Positions 10,441-17,529 of a stretch of 64,000 nucleotides of DNA are shown piece by piece. The DNA is taken from positions 259,135-323,134 of the forward strand of contig CAJOIT010000003.1 in NCBI GenBank assembly GCA_905234755.1, given 5' to 3'. Under the pieces are notes generated by a model. It was not told the DNA's origin, made no database searches, and worked only from the letters and a program-made list of their open reading frames with translations. The DNA is from an uncultured Bacteroidales bacterium (GTDB lineage Bacteria > Bacteroidota > Bacteroidia > Bacteroidales > ML635J-15). The position numbers were made by a program, and so were the translations under genes. Position 1 is the first letter of the stretch, and each line of letters begins with the position of its first letter.

Positions 10441-10911
10441 TTATTCGTTTGCAGGCGATACGCGGAATACAATTCTGAAAAATCCTTCGTTGTAGCTAGT
10501 GCTTGTAATGCGGAAACTGCCGATTTCGGATGTGGTTTTTACATGGTTGCCAAGGCATGGGCACACATCGTAGTCGCCTACATATACAAGGCGAAGCGTT
10601 TCGCTTGCATCATCGGGCAGACGGCTTATGTCGATAGATGGTGGCAGTTCGTTGCGCGAGACAAATTTCGTAACCACAGGCAAGTTCTGTGAAATAATTT
10701 CGTTTACCTTAGCTTCTACGGCACGGATCTGATCTTCGGTAGGGCAGAAGCCAAGGTCGTAGTTGCATTTGCTTTTCTTGCGTTCGATGTGGTTTATGCG
10801 CGATCGTGAGCAGCCGAAAGTGCGCACCATTGTCTGGTTGAGTATATGTTCGGCGGTATGTGCTGGCGGAAATTCGTCCTTGTTGTGTGCGTTGAGTGTT
10901 GGTTCTTCCAT
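10441..10911 (-). CDS. AlaX-like alanyl/threonyl-tRNA editing domain protein
   Basis: 156 residues from ATG 10911 (an upstream TTG at 10929 is less likely). It is a free-standing tRNA synthetase second additional domain: the zinc ligands HTAEH (residues about 18-22) and CPCLGNHV (C-x3-H) near residue 114 are both intact, so it should hydrolyse a misacylated tRNA. The fragment lacks an aminoacylation core. It lies between hydF and a small secreted protein on the same strand. The specific substrate (Ser-tRNA-Ala or another) cannot be decided. Confidence 0.8.
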   Translation of the reverse strand: MEEPTLNAHNKDEFPPAHTAEHILNQTMVRTFGCSRSRINHIERKKSKCNYDLGFCPTEDQIRAVEAKVNEIISQNLPVVTKFVSRNELPPSIDISRLPDDASETLRLVYVGDYDVCPCLGNHVKTTSEIGSFRITSTSYNEGFFRIVFRVSPANE

Positions 10912-10929
10912 ACAAAAAACTTTTTTCAA

Positions 10930-11325
10930 TTATATGCTCTGGTCAAAAAGCATTACCAAATACCATTTGCCATCTATGGCTTCGAAGGTATATTTTATGT
11001 AAATTCCGTTTTCGATTCCTATCTGTTCGACAATGTACCTGCCGTTTTCCTTTTTGATTTTGTTTTTGGAGTATTGGTCTTCGAGTATGAGGAACCACCA
11101 ATCATCGGCAGATATTTTTTCTTTTATCAAATCATCGTGCTCTTCTTCTATTTCTCCATATTGGTAATACATAAAGGTGAGCGGAAATTGTGTGCGCTCT
11201 TTCTGGAAAACAGAATCTGCAACGAATGATTTCCAAAATGTTTTGAAATTTTCGGTCTTTTGTGCAAAGACATTGGTTGCCGAAATCAACAGAGCAACGG
11301 CAAGAGCTATTTTTAAGATTTTCAT
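10930..11325 (-). CDS. Small secreted protein, DUF4348-like
   Basis: 131 residues with a clear signal peptide (MKILKIALAVALLISATNVFA). The mature part is acidic and aromatic-rich (FKTFWKSFVADSVFQKERTQF...DDWWFLILEDQYS...GKWYLVMLFDQ) and resembles small periplasmic Bacteroidales proteins of the DUF4348 type; function unknown. It starts 10 bases after the thioredoxin gene ends, so the two are probably co-transcribed. Assignment to the DUF is tentative. Confidence 0.65.
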   Translation of the reverse strand: MKILKIALAVALLISATNVFAQKTENFKTFWKSFVADSVFQKERTQFPLTFMYYQYGEIEEEHDDLIKEKISADDWWFLILEDQYSKNKIKKENGRYIVEQIGIENGIYIKYTFEAIDGKWYLVMLFDQSI

Positions 11326-11335
11326 TTGTACCTTA

Positions 11336-11857
11336 TTAATTCATGTACGGTTCAAGTTCCAGTAGCAACTGGGCTTTTTCGTGATAGCCGATGATGCGTT
11401 TTACTTCTTTGCCGTCCTTGAATAGAATCATGCACGGAATCGAGCGAATGTTGTACTTGTTTGATAGGTTGGGGCATTTGTCGGTGTCGAGTGCGCCGAT
11501 TGTAATCTTGCCAACATATTCCTTTGCAACTTCAGCAAGAACAGGTTTTTGCATTTTGCAAGGTCCGCACCATGTTGCAAAAAAGTCAACTAGAACAAGT
11601 CCCTTTTCTGTAATCTTATTGAAATTGGCTTCGGTAATTGTTATTACTTCACCCTTTTCTCCCTTTTCTATTTCGGCGTTTGCATCCCCGGTCAACAGGT
11701 CTGTCGCCAAGTTTTCGATTGCTTCAGGCGCTTTTTCTTGTGTCGTGGTTTCTGCTACTTTTGTTTCAGATTCCGATTTTGCCTGTGACTGGTTGCAAGA
11801 TGTTGTCATTGTAAGTCCCAATGCCACTGCGATTGCTAAAAAAATGTTCATATTCAT
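11336..11857 (-). CDS. Thioredoxin-fold lipoprotein
   Basis: 173 residues. A lipoprotein signal ends in TTSC (lipobox cysteine at about residue 21), then a low-complexity Ala/Glu/Thr-rich linker, then a thioredoxin domain with the active site FFATWCGPCKMQKP near residue 92, the cis-proline in IRSIPCMILF and the FKDGKEVKRIIGYH strand. WCGPC is the classic reducing thioredoxin motif. Expected to be membrane-anchored on the periplasmic side and to act in disulfide reduction. It lies between miaA and a small secreted protein. Confidence 0.9.
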   Translation of the reverse strand: MNMNIFLAIAVALGLTMTTSCNQSQAKSESETKVAETTTQEKAPEAIENLATDLLTGDANAEIEKGEKGEVITITEANFNKITEKGLVLVDFFATWCGPCKMQKPVLAEVAKEYVGKITIGALDTDKCPNLSNKYNIRSIPCMILFKDGKEVKRIIGYHEKAQLLLELEPYMN

Positions 11858-11869
11858 ACTATTTAATTT

Positions 11870-12772
11870 TTATTGATTTAACTTTTGTTCAATTATGTCG
11901 ATCATGGTTGATTCGTCGGGTTCGCATTCAATGTATTCCTTGTCGCGATGGAACCATGTAATCTGCCTGCGGGCATAGCGACGCGAGTTGCGCTTTATGA
12001 GTTCCACGGCTTCGTCAAGGTTTGTCTTGCCATCAAAATAGTCGAATAGCTCTGTGTATCCGATGGTTTTTAATGCGGTATAGTCCCTGTATTTCTGCAG
12101 TTCGCGTGCTTCGTTGACAAGTCCGTTTTCCATCATCTTTTCCACGCGACGGTTTATCCTGTCGTAAAGCAGTGCGCGGTCGGTGTTGACTAGTATCTTT
12201 ATTGTGACGAAGTTGCGTTCGTGTTTGGTGTTTGTCCTAAACTCGGAAAATGGTCGTCCCGTCTGTCGTGTCATTTCAATTCCACGCATAATGCGCTGCG
12301 GATTCTTGAGGTCGACTTGCGAGTAATAGACAGGATCGATTCGCTGAAGTTCGAAACGCAATGCCTCGATGCCTTTTTCGTAGTACATGTCTATGACTTC
12401 CTGACGAATTACGGGGTCGGGATCGGGCATGGTGTCGATGCCATTGCATACGGCATCAATGTAAAGCCCGGAACCACCGCACATTACAGCAATATCGTGA
12501 GTTTTGAAATATTCATCAAGCAGTTTTGTCGCATCATCTTCGTACTGCCAGATACTGTAGCGTTCGGTTACTGTGGCGTTGTCGATGAAATGATGCTTTA
12601 CTTCCTTTTGCTGTTCGGCGGTAGGTTTGGCGACACCGATTCCCAGTTCGCGGTAGAACTGTCGCGAGTCGCACGACAGGATTTCCGCCCCAAAGCGTTT
12701 GGCAATGCCGATGCTGAGGTCGGTTTTTCCCACCCCTGTAGGACCTGCTATTATTATCAAGGTGTTTGCCAA
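11870..12772 (-). CDS. miaA: tRNA dimethylallyltransferase
   Basis: 300 residues, normal length. Adds the dimethylallyl group to A37 of tRNAs that read U-starting codons. P-loop AGPTGVGKTDLS at residues 8-19, the DSRQFYRELGIGVAKP substrate block and the conserved GGSGLYIDAVCNG are intact; the C-terminal RRYARRQITWFHRD matches the family end. It is followed by the thioredoxin lipoprotein gene 12 bases later. Confidence 0.96.
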   Translation of the reverse strand: MANTLIIIAGPTGVGKTDLSIGIAKRFGAEILSCDSRQFYRELGIGVAKPTAEQQKEVKHHFIDNATVTERYSIWQYEDDATKLLDEYFKTHDIAVMCGGSGLYIDAVCNGIDTMPDPDPVIRQEVIDMYYEKGIEALRFELQRIDPVYYSQVDLKNPQRIMRGIEMTRQTGRPFSEFRTNTKHERNFVTIKILVNTDRALLYDRINRRVEKMMENGLVNEARELQKYRDYTALKTIGYTELFDYFDGKTNLDEAVELIKRNSRRYARRQITWFHRDKEYIECEPDESTMIDIIEQKLNQ

Positions 12773-12790
12773 ATCAGTATAAGTTGTTGA

Positions 12791-13372
12791 TTAGTAGTCG
12801 TAGCCGTCATCGTAGCCACCGCCAAACTCATCGTATCCGTCTTCGAATTCGTTGTCGTAGTATGGATTTTCTACTTCGTCTTCAAGTTCGTCAAAATCTT
12901 CGAGAGCAGCGTTCTCATCAAAATCCTCGCTAATGTCGTCAAGGGTTATCTGCTGAGGCGGAATACCTTCGGCGCGAGTACATTTCGGGAATTTTGCCTT
13001 TTCGTCCTTTGCCGTGCAGTTGCGGATTTCGATTATTTCAACAAAAAAGCAATTTTCCGACAGAAGGTCGTACATGTACAAATATTTCATTCCCTTTGCC
13101 GGCTTTACGAAATTCAGCGGAGTGTCTTCCATAAGAAGGCAGTCGGCCTGAGTCTTGTCGTCCATGCGTTCGAGCAGGATTTCCTTTTCGGGTTCATCGC
13201 TTACTTCCCAGTTCTCATCGGTAATGTAGAACATTGTTATCAGCGATGGATCATACTTGCAAGCCTTTTGTATTGCCGTGTGCAAATCAAGGAAAGTGGA
13301 GTTGTCCTTCAGTTCGATTTCCCTTACGAATTCGTTTTCGTCCGAAACTTTGTATTTTATTATTTTTTGCAT
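12791..13372 (-). CDS. pRiA4b ORF-3-like (IS1096 TnpR-related) domain protein
   Basis: 193 residues. Residues 1-130 follow the pRiA4b ORF-3 pattern (YKVSDENEFVREIELKD...FLDLHTAIQKA...MKYLYMYD), a domain of unknown function found in Bacteroidota and once linked to insertion elements. The last 60 residues are strongly acidic with Gly/Tyr-rich repeats (DEFGGGYDDGYDY), probably disordered. Its start overlaps the end of the acyl-CoA reductase gene by 13 bases, implying translational coupling. No transposase residues are seen, so I do not call it mobile. Confidence 0.7.
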   Translation of the reverse strand: MQKIIKYKVSDENEFVREIELKDNSTFLDLHTAIQKACKYDPSLITMFYITDENWEVSDEPEKEILLERMDDKTQADCLLMEDTPLNFVKPAKGMKYLYMYDLLSENCFFVEIIEIRNCTAKDEKAKFPKCTRAEGIPPQQITLDDISEDFDENAALEDFDELEDEVENPYYDNEFEDGYDEFGGGYDDGYDY

Positions 13373-14394
13373 AGTCCTGTTATGAATTTAATTGTGTCAA
13401 TATTATCTGCAAAGTTATAAATATTTGGCTTTTGAGTTTCACCGAAACCAATACAATTTTTGAAAATTTTGTTTTTTGCGACAATGCATTGAATTCTGTC
13501 GGATTGCATTTCGAGTTCATTGACGACCTTGTCGATGCTGTCGTAGTATTCGAAATGCAGCACTCCGATGGGCGAGTTCATGTCTTTTTTTTCGGTGAGT
13601 AGCAGATGTCCGAAGTTTACATGTTCGATTTTGTTCATGCCCATAACAGCGTACTGATAGCTGTAGTTGTTGTTGTATTTGTTGTGATTAATGATGTCGG
13701 CATATTTCTGGAATGCTTCACCCATTGGGTTGAAGTCGTATCCGCGTGGAAGATAAATCTTTGATACGCTGCGACAACCGAGTCCGAAGTACATGAAAAC
13801 ATCATCTGCAAGGGCGGTCAGTTCCTCTTTGGTTTCATCGCCGGTCAGTATTGCCACCGAATTGCGGTTGTGACGCAGAATCTTGTCGTATTTTCCGAAA
13901 TAATATTCAAAATAGCGGTTGGTGTTGTCGCTTCCTGTGGCAATAACGGCATCAAAATCCGAAAGTCGTTCTTCGGTGTATTCGATTCTGCCCGAAAGTT
14001 CTGGCGACATAGCAGTTATCCTGTCGATTGCCCATTTCATCAGCACATTGTCCTTGCTCGATAGTTTGGCTTTTATTTTCACTCCGCAGAGAAAAGCGCA
14101 TGCAAAGTCGTGGAATCCGACCATTGGAATGTTGCCTGCCATAACTATTGCCACGCAAATGTCCGACAAATTATTGTCGATAGGGTAGGCGGCGCAGAAT
14201 TTTTCCAGTTCTTCGCGCTTTAACTGCGAATTCCAGTTTTGCAGGCAGAACTTAACATTATCTTCGGTAAACCACGGATTGTAGGCCTTTATCTTTTCGA
14301 ATCCGGGGAATCCATCTATTTCGGTTCCATTGCATATTTGGGCAAGGTCGTTGCCAAACGATGCAAGAATTTCGATTCTTTCCTTAATGTTCAT
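13360..14394 (-). CDS. LuxC-like acyl-CoA reductase
   Basis: 344 residues of the acyl-CoA reductase (LuxC) family. The aldehyde-dehydrogenase-like fold is recognisable from NIPMVGFHDFACAFLCG, DAVIATGSDNTNRYFEYYF, RNSVAILTGDE and the region of the active-site cysteine, YFGLGCRSVSKIYLPRG. LuxC proteins reduce acyl-CoA or acyl-enzyme to aldehyde; in Bacteroidota the gene is common and its substrate unknown. Downstream overlap with the pRiA4b-like gene and short spacing to the DUF4190/DUF2752 pair upstream suggest one operon. Confidence 0.85.
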   Translation of the reverse strand: MNIKERIEILASFGNDLAQICNGTEIDGFPGFEKIKAYNPWFTEDNVKFCLQNWNSQLKREELEKFCAAYPIDNNLSDICVAIVMAGNIPMVGFHDFACAFLCGVKIKAKLSSKDNVLMKWAIDRITAMSPELSGRIEYTEERLSDFDAVIATGSDNTNRYFEYYFGKYDKILRHNRNSVAILTGDETKEELTALADDVFMYFGLGCRSVSKIYLPRGYDFNPMGEAFQKYADIINHNKYNNNYSYQYAVMGMNKIEHVNFGHLLLTEKKDMNSPIGVLHFEYYDSIDKVVNELEMQSDRIQCIVAKNKIFKNCIGFGETQKPNIYNFADNIDTIKFITGLCKK

Positions 14395-14408
14395 GTCGTT
14401 TCAGATTG

Positions 14409-14798
14409 TTAATATCCAAGTCCGTCCCAGCCGTTTACAGAACCTGTGATGCTTGAAACATCATCGAGGGCAAAATAAACCAATATTATTGCAATGACGA
14501 ACATCAGTATTCCTACGGTAAGCCCAATGATTGCGCATGTTCTTCCGGCATTCACCTTTCCCAATGTCTTTTCGTTGTATATGTCGCTGTTGCGTTTGAA
14601 TTCCCTTTTGCTCTTTGTTGCTAGAATAATCGCGATTATCGATAGTATGATTCCAATAATTCCGTTGCAACAGCAGCAGGTTATGATGGACAATATGCCC
14701 AATGTCAGTATTGCGTTTGAATTTGGTGCCGGTAAATTCATTTCTTTCTTTGGGCTCGGGTTTTGAAAATCGTTTGTTTCGGTTCTGTAGGTTTCCAT
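14409..14798 (-). CDS. DUF4190-type membrane protein
   Basis: 129 residues. An N-terminal cytoplasmic stretch precedes two hydrophobic segments: about residues 30-57, containing CCCC, and about 82-108, with a Lys/Arg-rich loop between (KSKREFKRN). This is the DUF4190 layout. Role unknown. It is tightly spaced between DUF2752 and acyl-CoA reductase genes on the same strand. Confidence 0.75.
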   Translation of the reverse strand: METYRTETNDFQNPSPKKEMNLPAPNSNAILTLGILSIITCCCCNGIIGIILSIIAIILATKSKREFKRNSDIYNEKTLGKVNAGRTCAIIGLTVGILMFVIAIILVYFALDDVSSITGSVNGWDGLGY

Positions 14799-14800
14799 GT

Positions 14801-15088
14801 TTATACAAATTTTAAAATATAGTTTATAAATATGATTGACAAGGTTAGTATGTAGAAATATTTCAGTACTTTAAGCATTGTTTCCGAATTGATTTTTATG
14901 TTTATGGCGAGCAGAATCATCAATATTATAAGTGGAATAAGCGGCGGATAAAGCGTTATGCTTTCCCACAGGTTGCCCTTTAGCAGTTCGATTATCGACC
15001 TTTGCATTCCGCATCCCGGACATTCAATGCCGAAAAAGTGCTTTATCGGACAAGGTAGTAAATGATGTTCAAGCCATTCGAGAAACAT
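14801..15088 (-). CDS. DUF2752 membrane protein
   Basis: 95 residues with the DUF2752 signature ECPGCGMQRSIIELLKG near residue 22 and two membrane segments (about residues 45-62 and 73-93). Function unknown; in Bacteroidota it often sits next to DUF4190-type genes, as here, where the next start lies 2 bases after this stop. Confidence 0.85.
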   Translation of the reverse strand: MFLEWLEHHLLPCPIKHFFGIECPGCGMQRSIIELLKGNLWESITLYPPLIPLIILMILLAINIKINSETMLKVLKYFYILTLSIIFINYILKFV

Positions 15089-15103
15089 AGTGCAAATATA
15101 ATT

Positions 15104-15330
15104 AATAATGGGTAATTGACAATGTATAATGTTTTGGGGCGATGCCCGTTTGATGCTGCGCTGTGCTGAGCCTGTCGAAGTACGCCGTTTCTATGGGCTA
15201 AAGCCCGTTTCTAAGTTTCTATGTCGAGACGCGCCGTGGCACGTCTTTTCTGTTGAGACGCAAAATTTTGCGTCTGTACAATGTGAGATTGTTTGAAATT
15301 GTTTAAATTCTTGAATCTTTAAATTCTTGA
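15104..15330. repeat. Cluster of dispersed short repeats
   Basis: The spacer between two minus-strand genes contains, in order: an AATGGACAATT-type stretch; a copy of the CTTCGACAGGCTCAGCAC repeat (inverse complement around 15161-15180); the GAAAC/GGGCTTTAGCCC module in minus orientation (about 15186-15222); an imperfect AGACG...CGTCT palindrome (about 15226-15246); and AGACGCAAAATTTTGCGTCT at 15256-15275. The last recurs at 47177-47196 and the GAAAC module recurs through the DGR locus. Confidence 0.65.
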
Positions 15331-15334
15331 ATCC

Positions 15335-15820
15335 TCAATTTACTATTATCAGCCCGGTGCTGTCGGTGTTGCTGTGGTTGCCTGCGCGGTCAACGATGTA
15401 GAATTTGTACATTATGGTATCGCCGAACGACATGGCGTATTCGTTGAGGTCTTCGATTTTAATGTCACCGCTGACGGCTTGTTTCTTGTCATCGTTGTAT
15501 ATGCGCTCCACAAAGTAGTCGAGGTCGACAAGCAAGTCCATCTGCGAAAGCACATTGTCTTTCATCTTGTGCTTGGTCATGAATATGGTGTTCTTTCGTG
15601 GCGAAATGGTGTCGAAGCCAATGTCGCCATCGCCATCGGTGAACGAGAAGGTGAGAGTTCCTCGTTTTACGGTGTTGCCCAACAATACTGTGTCGGCAAA
15701 GGTAAATTCCTTGAAACTTACGGTTGGTTCATCGGGATATTCCTCTTCGGGTTTGCAAGATGGCATTATTGCCGATGAAATCATCAGCAGAACCATATTA
15801 ATTATGAGGAACTTTCGCAT
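15335..15820 (-). CDS. Predicted lipoprotein of unknown function
   Basis: 161 residues from ATG 15820 (an ATG five codons earlier is possible). The signal MRKFLIINMVLLMISSAIMPSC ends in a lipobox cysteine. The mature part looks like an immunoglobulin-like beta-sandwich of about 130 residues (GTLTFSFTDGDGDIGFD near residue 55; FYIVDRAGNHSN near the end). Conserved in Bacteroidales as small lipoproteins of unknown role. No operon partner within 70 bases. Confidence 0.7.
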   Translation of the reverse strand: MRKFLIINMVLLMISSAIMPSCKPEEEYPDEPTVSFKEFTFADTVLLGNTVKRGTLTFSFTDGDGDIGFDTISPRKNTIFMTKHKMKDNVLSQMDLLVDLDYFVERIYNDDKKQAVSGDIKIEDLNEYAMSFGDTIMYKFYIVDRAGNHSNTDSTGLIIVN

Positions 15821-15907
15821 ATATGAAATTTTTGTCAAAGGTAATGTTTTTTTGCGATATGGAATAAAAAAGAGCGAACAAATGTCCGCTCTTAGTTTTG
15901 TTTTGCT

Positions 15908-16360
15908 TTATGCAAGATTTGATACAATAGTTTTGCGCCATTTTTCGGTTATGCGTTGCTCATTGTCCAAGGCGAGCTTGTTCTCCGATGAGAACAAGGG
16001 CAGAATTTTAGTGCCTTTGCCTTCCTTGAACTCAATGTCAATCACGAGCTTGTCGATAAGCTCGCCGTTGATTGTTTCGGATGAAGTACGGCTGTTGCAA
16101 CTTTTTGCATCGTGCAGGTCGATGATAATGCCTTCTTTTCCTTTTTGCATGTAGGCGAGTTTCTTAGCGTTGCTGTCGATGCCGATTATTCCCAAGTCAC
16201 AACTGTCAAATTCGCTGATAACAAGTCCGTTGTCTGTCGCGAATTTTGTGAACTTGCGTATTGCTATCTTGTGTTTTCTTTTTCCCGAGGTCGCTAAAAT
16301 CACTACTGGGATTATTACTACTATCGTTATTACGATTCCTAAAATTATATTGCTGTCCAT
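15908..16360 (-). CDS. Single-pass membrane protein of unknown function
   Basis: 150 residues. One N-terminal membrane segment (residues about 5-24) followed by a basic stop (KRKHK), so the 125-residue soluble part probably faces the cytoplasm. That part is mixed alpha/beta with no motif I recognise (ISEFDSCDLGIIGID, KEGIIIDLHDAKSC). Stands alone between repeat-bearing spacers. Confidence 0.65.
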   Translation of the reverse strand: MDSNIILGIVITIVVIIPVVILATSGKRKHKIAIRKFTKFATDNGLVISEFDSCDLGIIGIDSNAKKLAYMQKGKEGIIIDLHDAKSCNSRTSSETINGELIDKLVIDIEFKEGKGTKILPLFSSENKLALDNEQRITEKWRKTIVSNLA

Positions 16361-16411
16361 TTCTAATTGTTTTTTACTGATTAATAATGACTTTTAATAA
16401 AAACGAGGACT

Positions 16412-16438
16412 GTCATGCTGAACTTGTTTCAGCATCTG
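16412..16438. repeat. Dispersed 27-bp repeat, copy 2
   Basis: Inverse complement of the repeat at 9156-9182 with one mismatch (core AACTTGTTTCAGCATCTG). A CTTCAACAGGCTCAG element follows at about 16477-16491, related to those at 15.1 and 35.2 kb. Confidence 0.55.
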
Positions 16439-16534
16439 GCATCGTTTTTTTTTCGTACCTTTATTCCGACTTACCCTTCAACAGGCTCAGGGAGCGTATT
16501 AATAAGTGAAGGTCCGTGAGTAGTTCTGGGTGAA

Positions 16535-16897
16535 TCAGTAAAAATTATGAAATGGAAATGTTAGGAAATGCTCCTTGAAAATCAGTTTGTTTTCGGTGTT
16601 CGTGAAGAAATTTGCTGATTTTGCATTTTGTGTTTGTGTGGATTCTTTTTCAATCAGGCATTTTGTGTCGAATCCCGAAAAGAAAACTTTGTTTTTCTGC
16701 GGTTGGCTGTTGTCGATTACTTTTGTTCTGTCGGTGATGACAAGGGTAAAGTTATCATTTTGAGCAACCAGCAGTTCCGCTTTTTGATTTTTGCTTGCAA
16801 ATGCATCTTCGTTGGTGCAGAAGGCATACAGCGATGCGCTTCTGGTGAGAATCAGAAGCGTAAGGAAAAGCGATAATATTTTGAAAGCGGTCTTCAT
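16535..16897 (-). CDS. Small exported hypothetical protein
   Basis: 121 residues from ATG 16897; an earlier in-frame ATG at 16927 lies inside the terminator hairpin of the upstream gene and is rejected. A signal peptide (MKTAFKILSLFLTLLILTRS) is clear; the rest (VAQNDNFTLVITDRTKV; KVFFSGFDTKCLIEKES) has no recognised domain. It lies just after the HMA/TonB metal-uptake group on the same strand but beyond its terminator. Confidence 0.55.
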   Translation of the reverse strand: MKTAFKILSLFLTLLILTRSASLYAFCTNEDAFASKNQKAELLVAQNDNFTLVITDRTKVIDNSQPQKNKVFFSGFDTKCLIEKESTQTQNAKSANFFTNTENKLIFKEHFLTFPFHNFY

Positions 16898-16931
16898 AAA
16901 AAAAATGCGGATGGATGCCATCCGCATTTTA
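16898..16931. terminator. Bidirectional terminator after the HMA gene
   Basis: Perfect 10-base stem at 16905-16927 (ATGCGGATGG-atg-CCATCCGCAT). On the minus strand it is followed by eight T, fitting the end of the HMA transcript; on the plus strand by TTTT. Confidence 0.8.
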
Positions 16932-16938
16932 TATCAGA

Positions 16939-17457
16939 TTACTTTGTTGCATCGTTATGCTTGTGCTGACATTCGGTGTGGTTTCCGCTGCAACCAGATG
17001 CCTTTTGTGTATCGTGAGAGTGGTTGCATCCAGCATGATTGCCACTGCAACCTGCGCTCTTCTGCTGTTCTTGTGCGTGGTTACATCCAGTGTGGTTTCC
17101 GTTGCAAGCTCCTGCCTTTGCGTGGGGGCACTGTGAGCAGTTGTGACCAGCGTTGTAAACTGTAGCAGAGTATCCGATTTCCTTGAGCGATGCAATCAAC
17201 TTTTCTGTGTCGGTGCGGTCGTTACGATATTTGATATACACGGCGTTCTTTTCGTGATTTGCCTGCACATCGATAACACCCTTTGTGTATGCCAACTGCT
17301 TAGCAACCTTGTCGGCACAATTCTGGCAGTGCATTTCGGTCGACAAAATAACTTCCGAAATCTTTGTGTCCTGTTTTGCTGCCTTCTGTTCCTGTGCAAA
17401 TGCGTTGCCTATTCCGAGCAACAATGCCAATACTAAAATTAAAATGTTCTTTTTCAT
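16939..17457 (-). CDS. Secreted heavy-metal-associated (HMA) domain protein with His/Cys-rich tail
   Basis: 172 residues. Signal peptide (residues 1-21), HMA domain at about 33-100 with the metal-binding MHCQNC motif (MxCxxC), then a tail with three repeats of the type GCSGNHxGCNH, rich in His and Cys. HMA domains bind Cu(I) or similar soft metals; the tail should add further metal sites. Its stop is followed by a terminator, and the TonB receptor ends 70 bases upstream on the same strand, so the two likely act together in metal capture at the envelope. Copper is the best guess, zinc or mercury not excluded. Confidence 0.85.
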   Translation of the reverse strand: MKKNILILVLALLLGIGNAFAQEQKAAKQDTKISEVILSTEMHCQNCADKVAKQLAYTKGVIDVQANHEKNAVYIKYRNDRTDTEKLIASLKEIGYSATVYNAGHNCSQCPHAKAGACNGNHTGCNHAQEQQKSAGCSGNHAGCNHSHDTQKASGCSGNHTECQHKHNDATK

Positions 17458-17529
17458 TGTCTTATAATTTTATGCGTTACAAAATTAATTTAAATTGCGA
17501 TACTAAATATACTTTTCATAAAAATATTC

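Noticed and set aside
12791-13372. Insertion element gene
   Set aside because: Although the domain was once linked to IS1096, no transposase residues, inverted repeats or target duplications are visible and the gene overlaps a metabolic gene.
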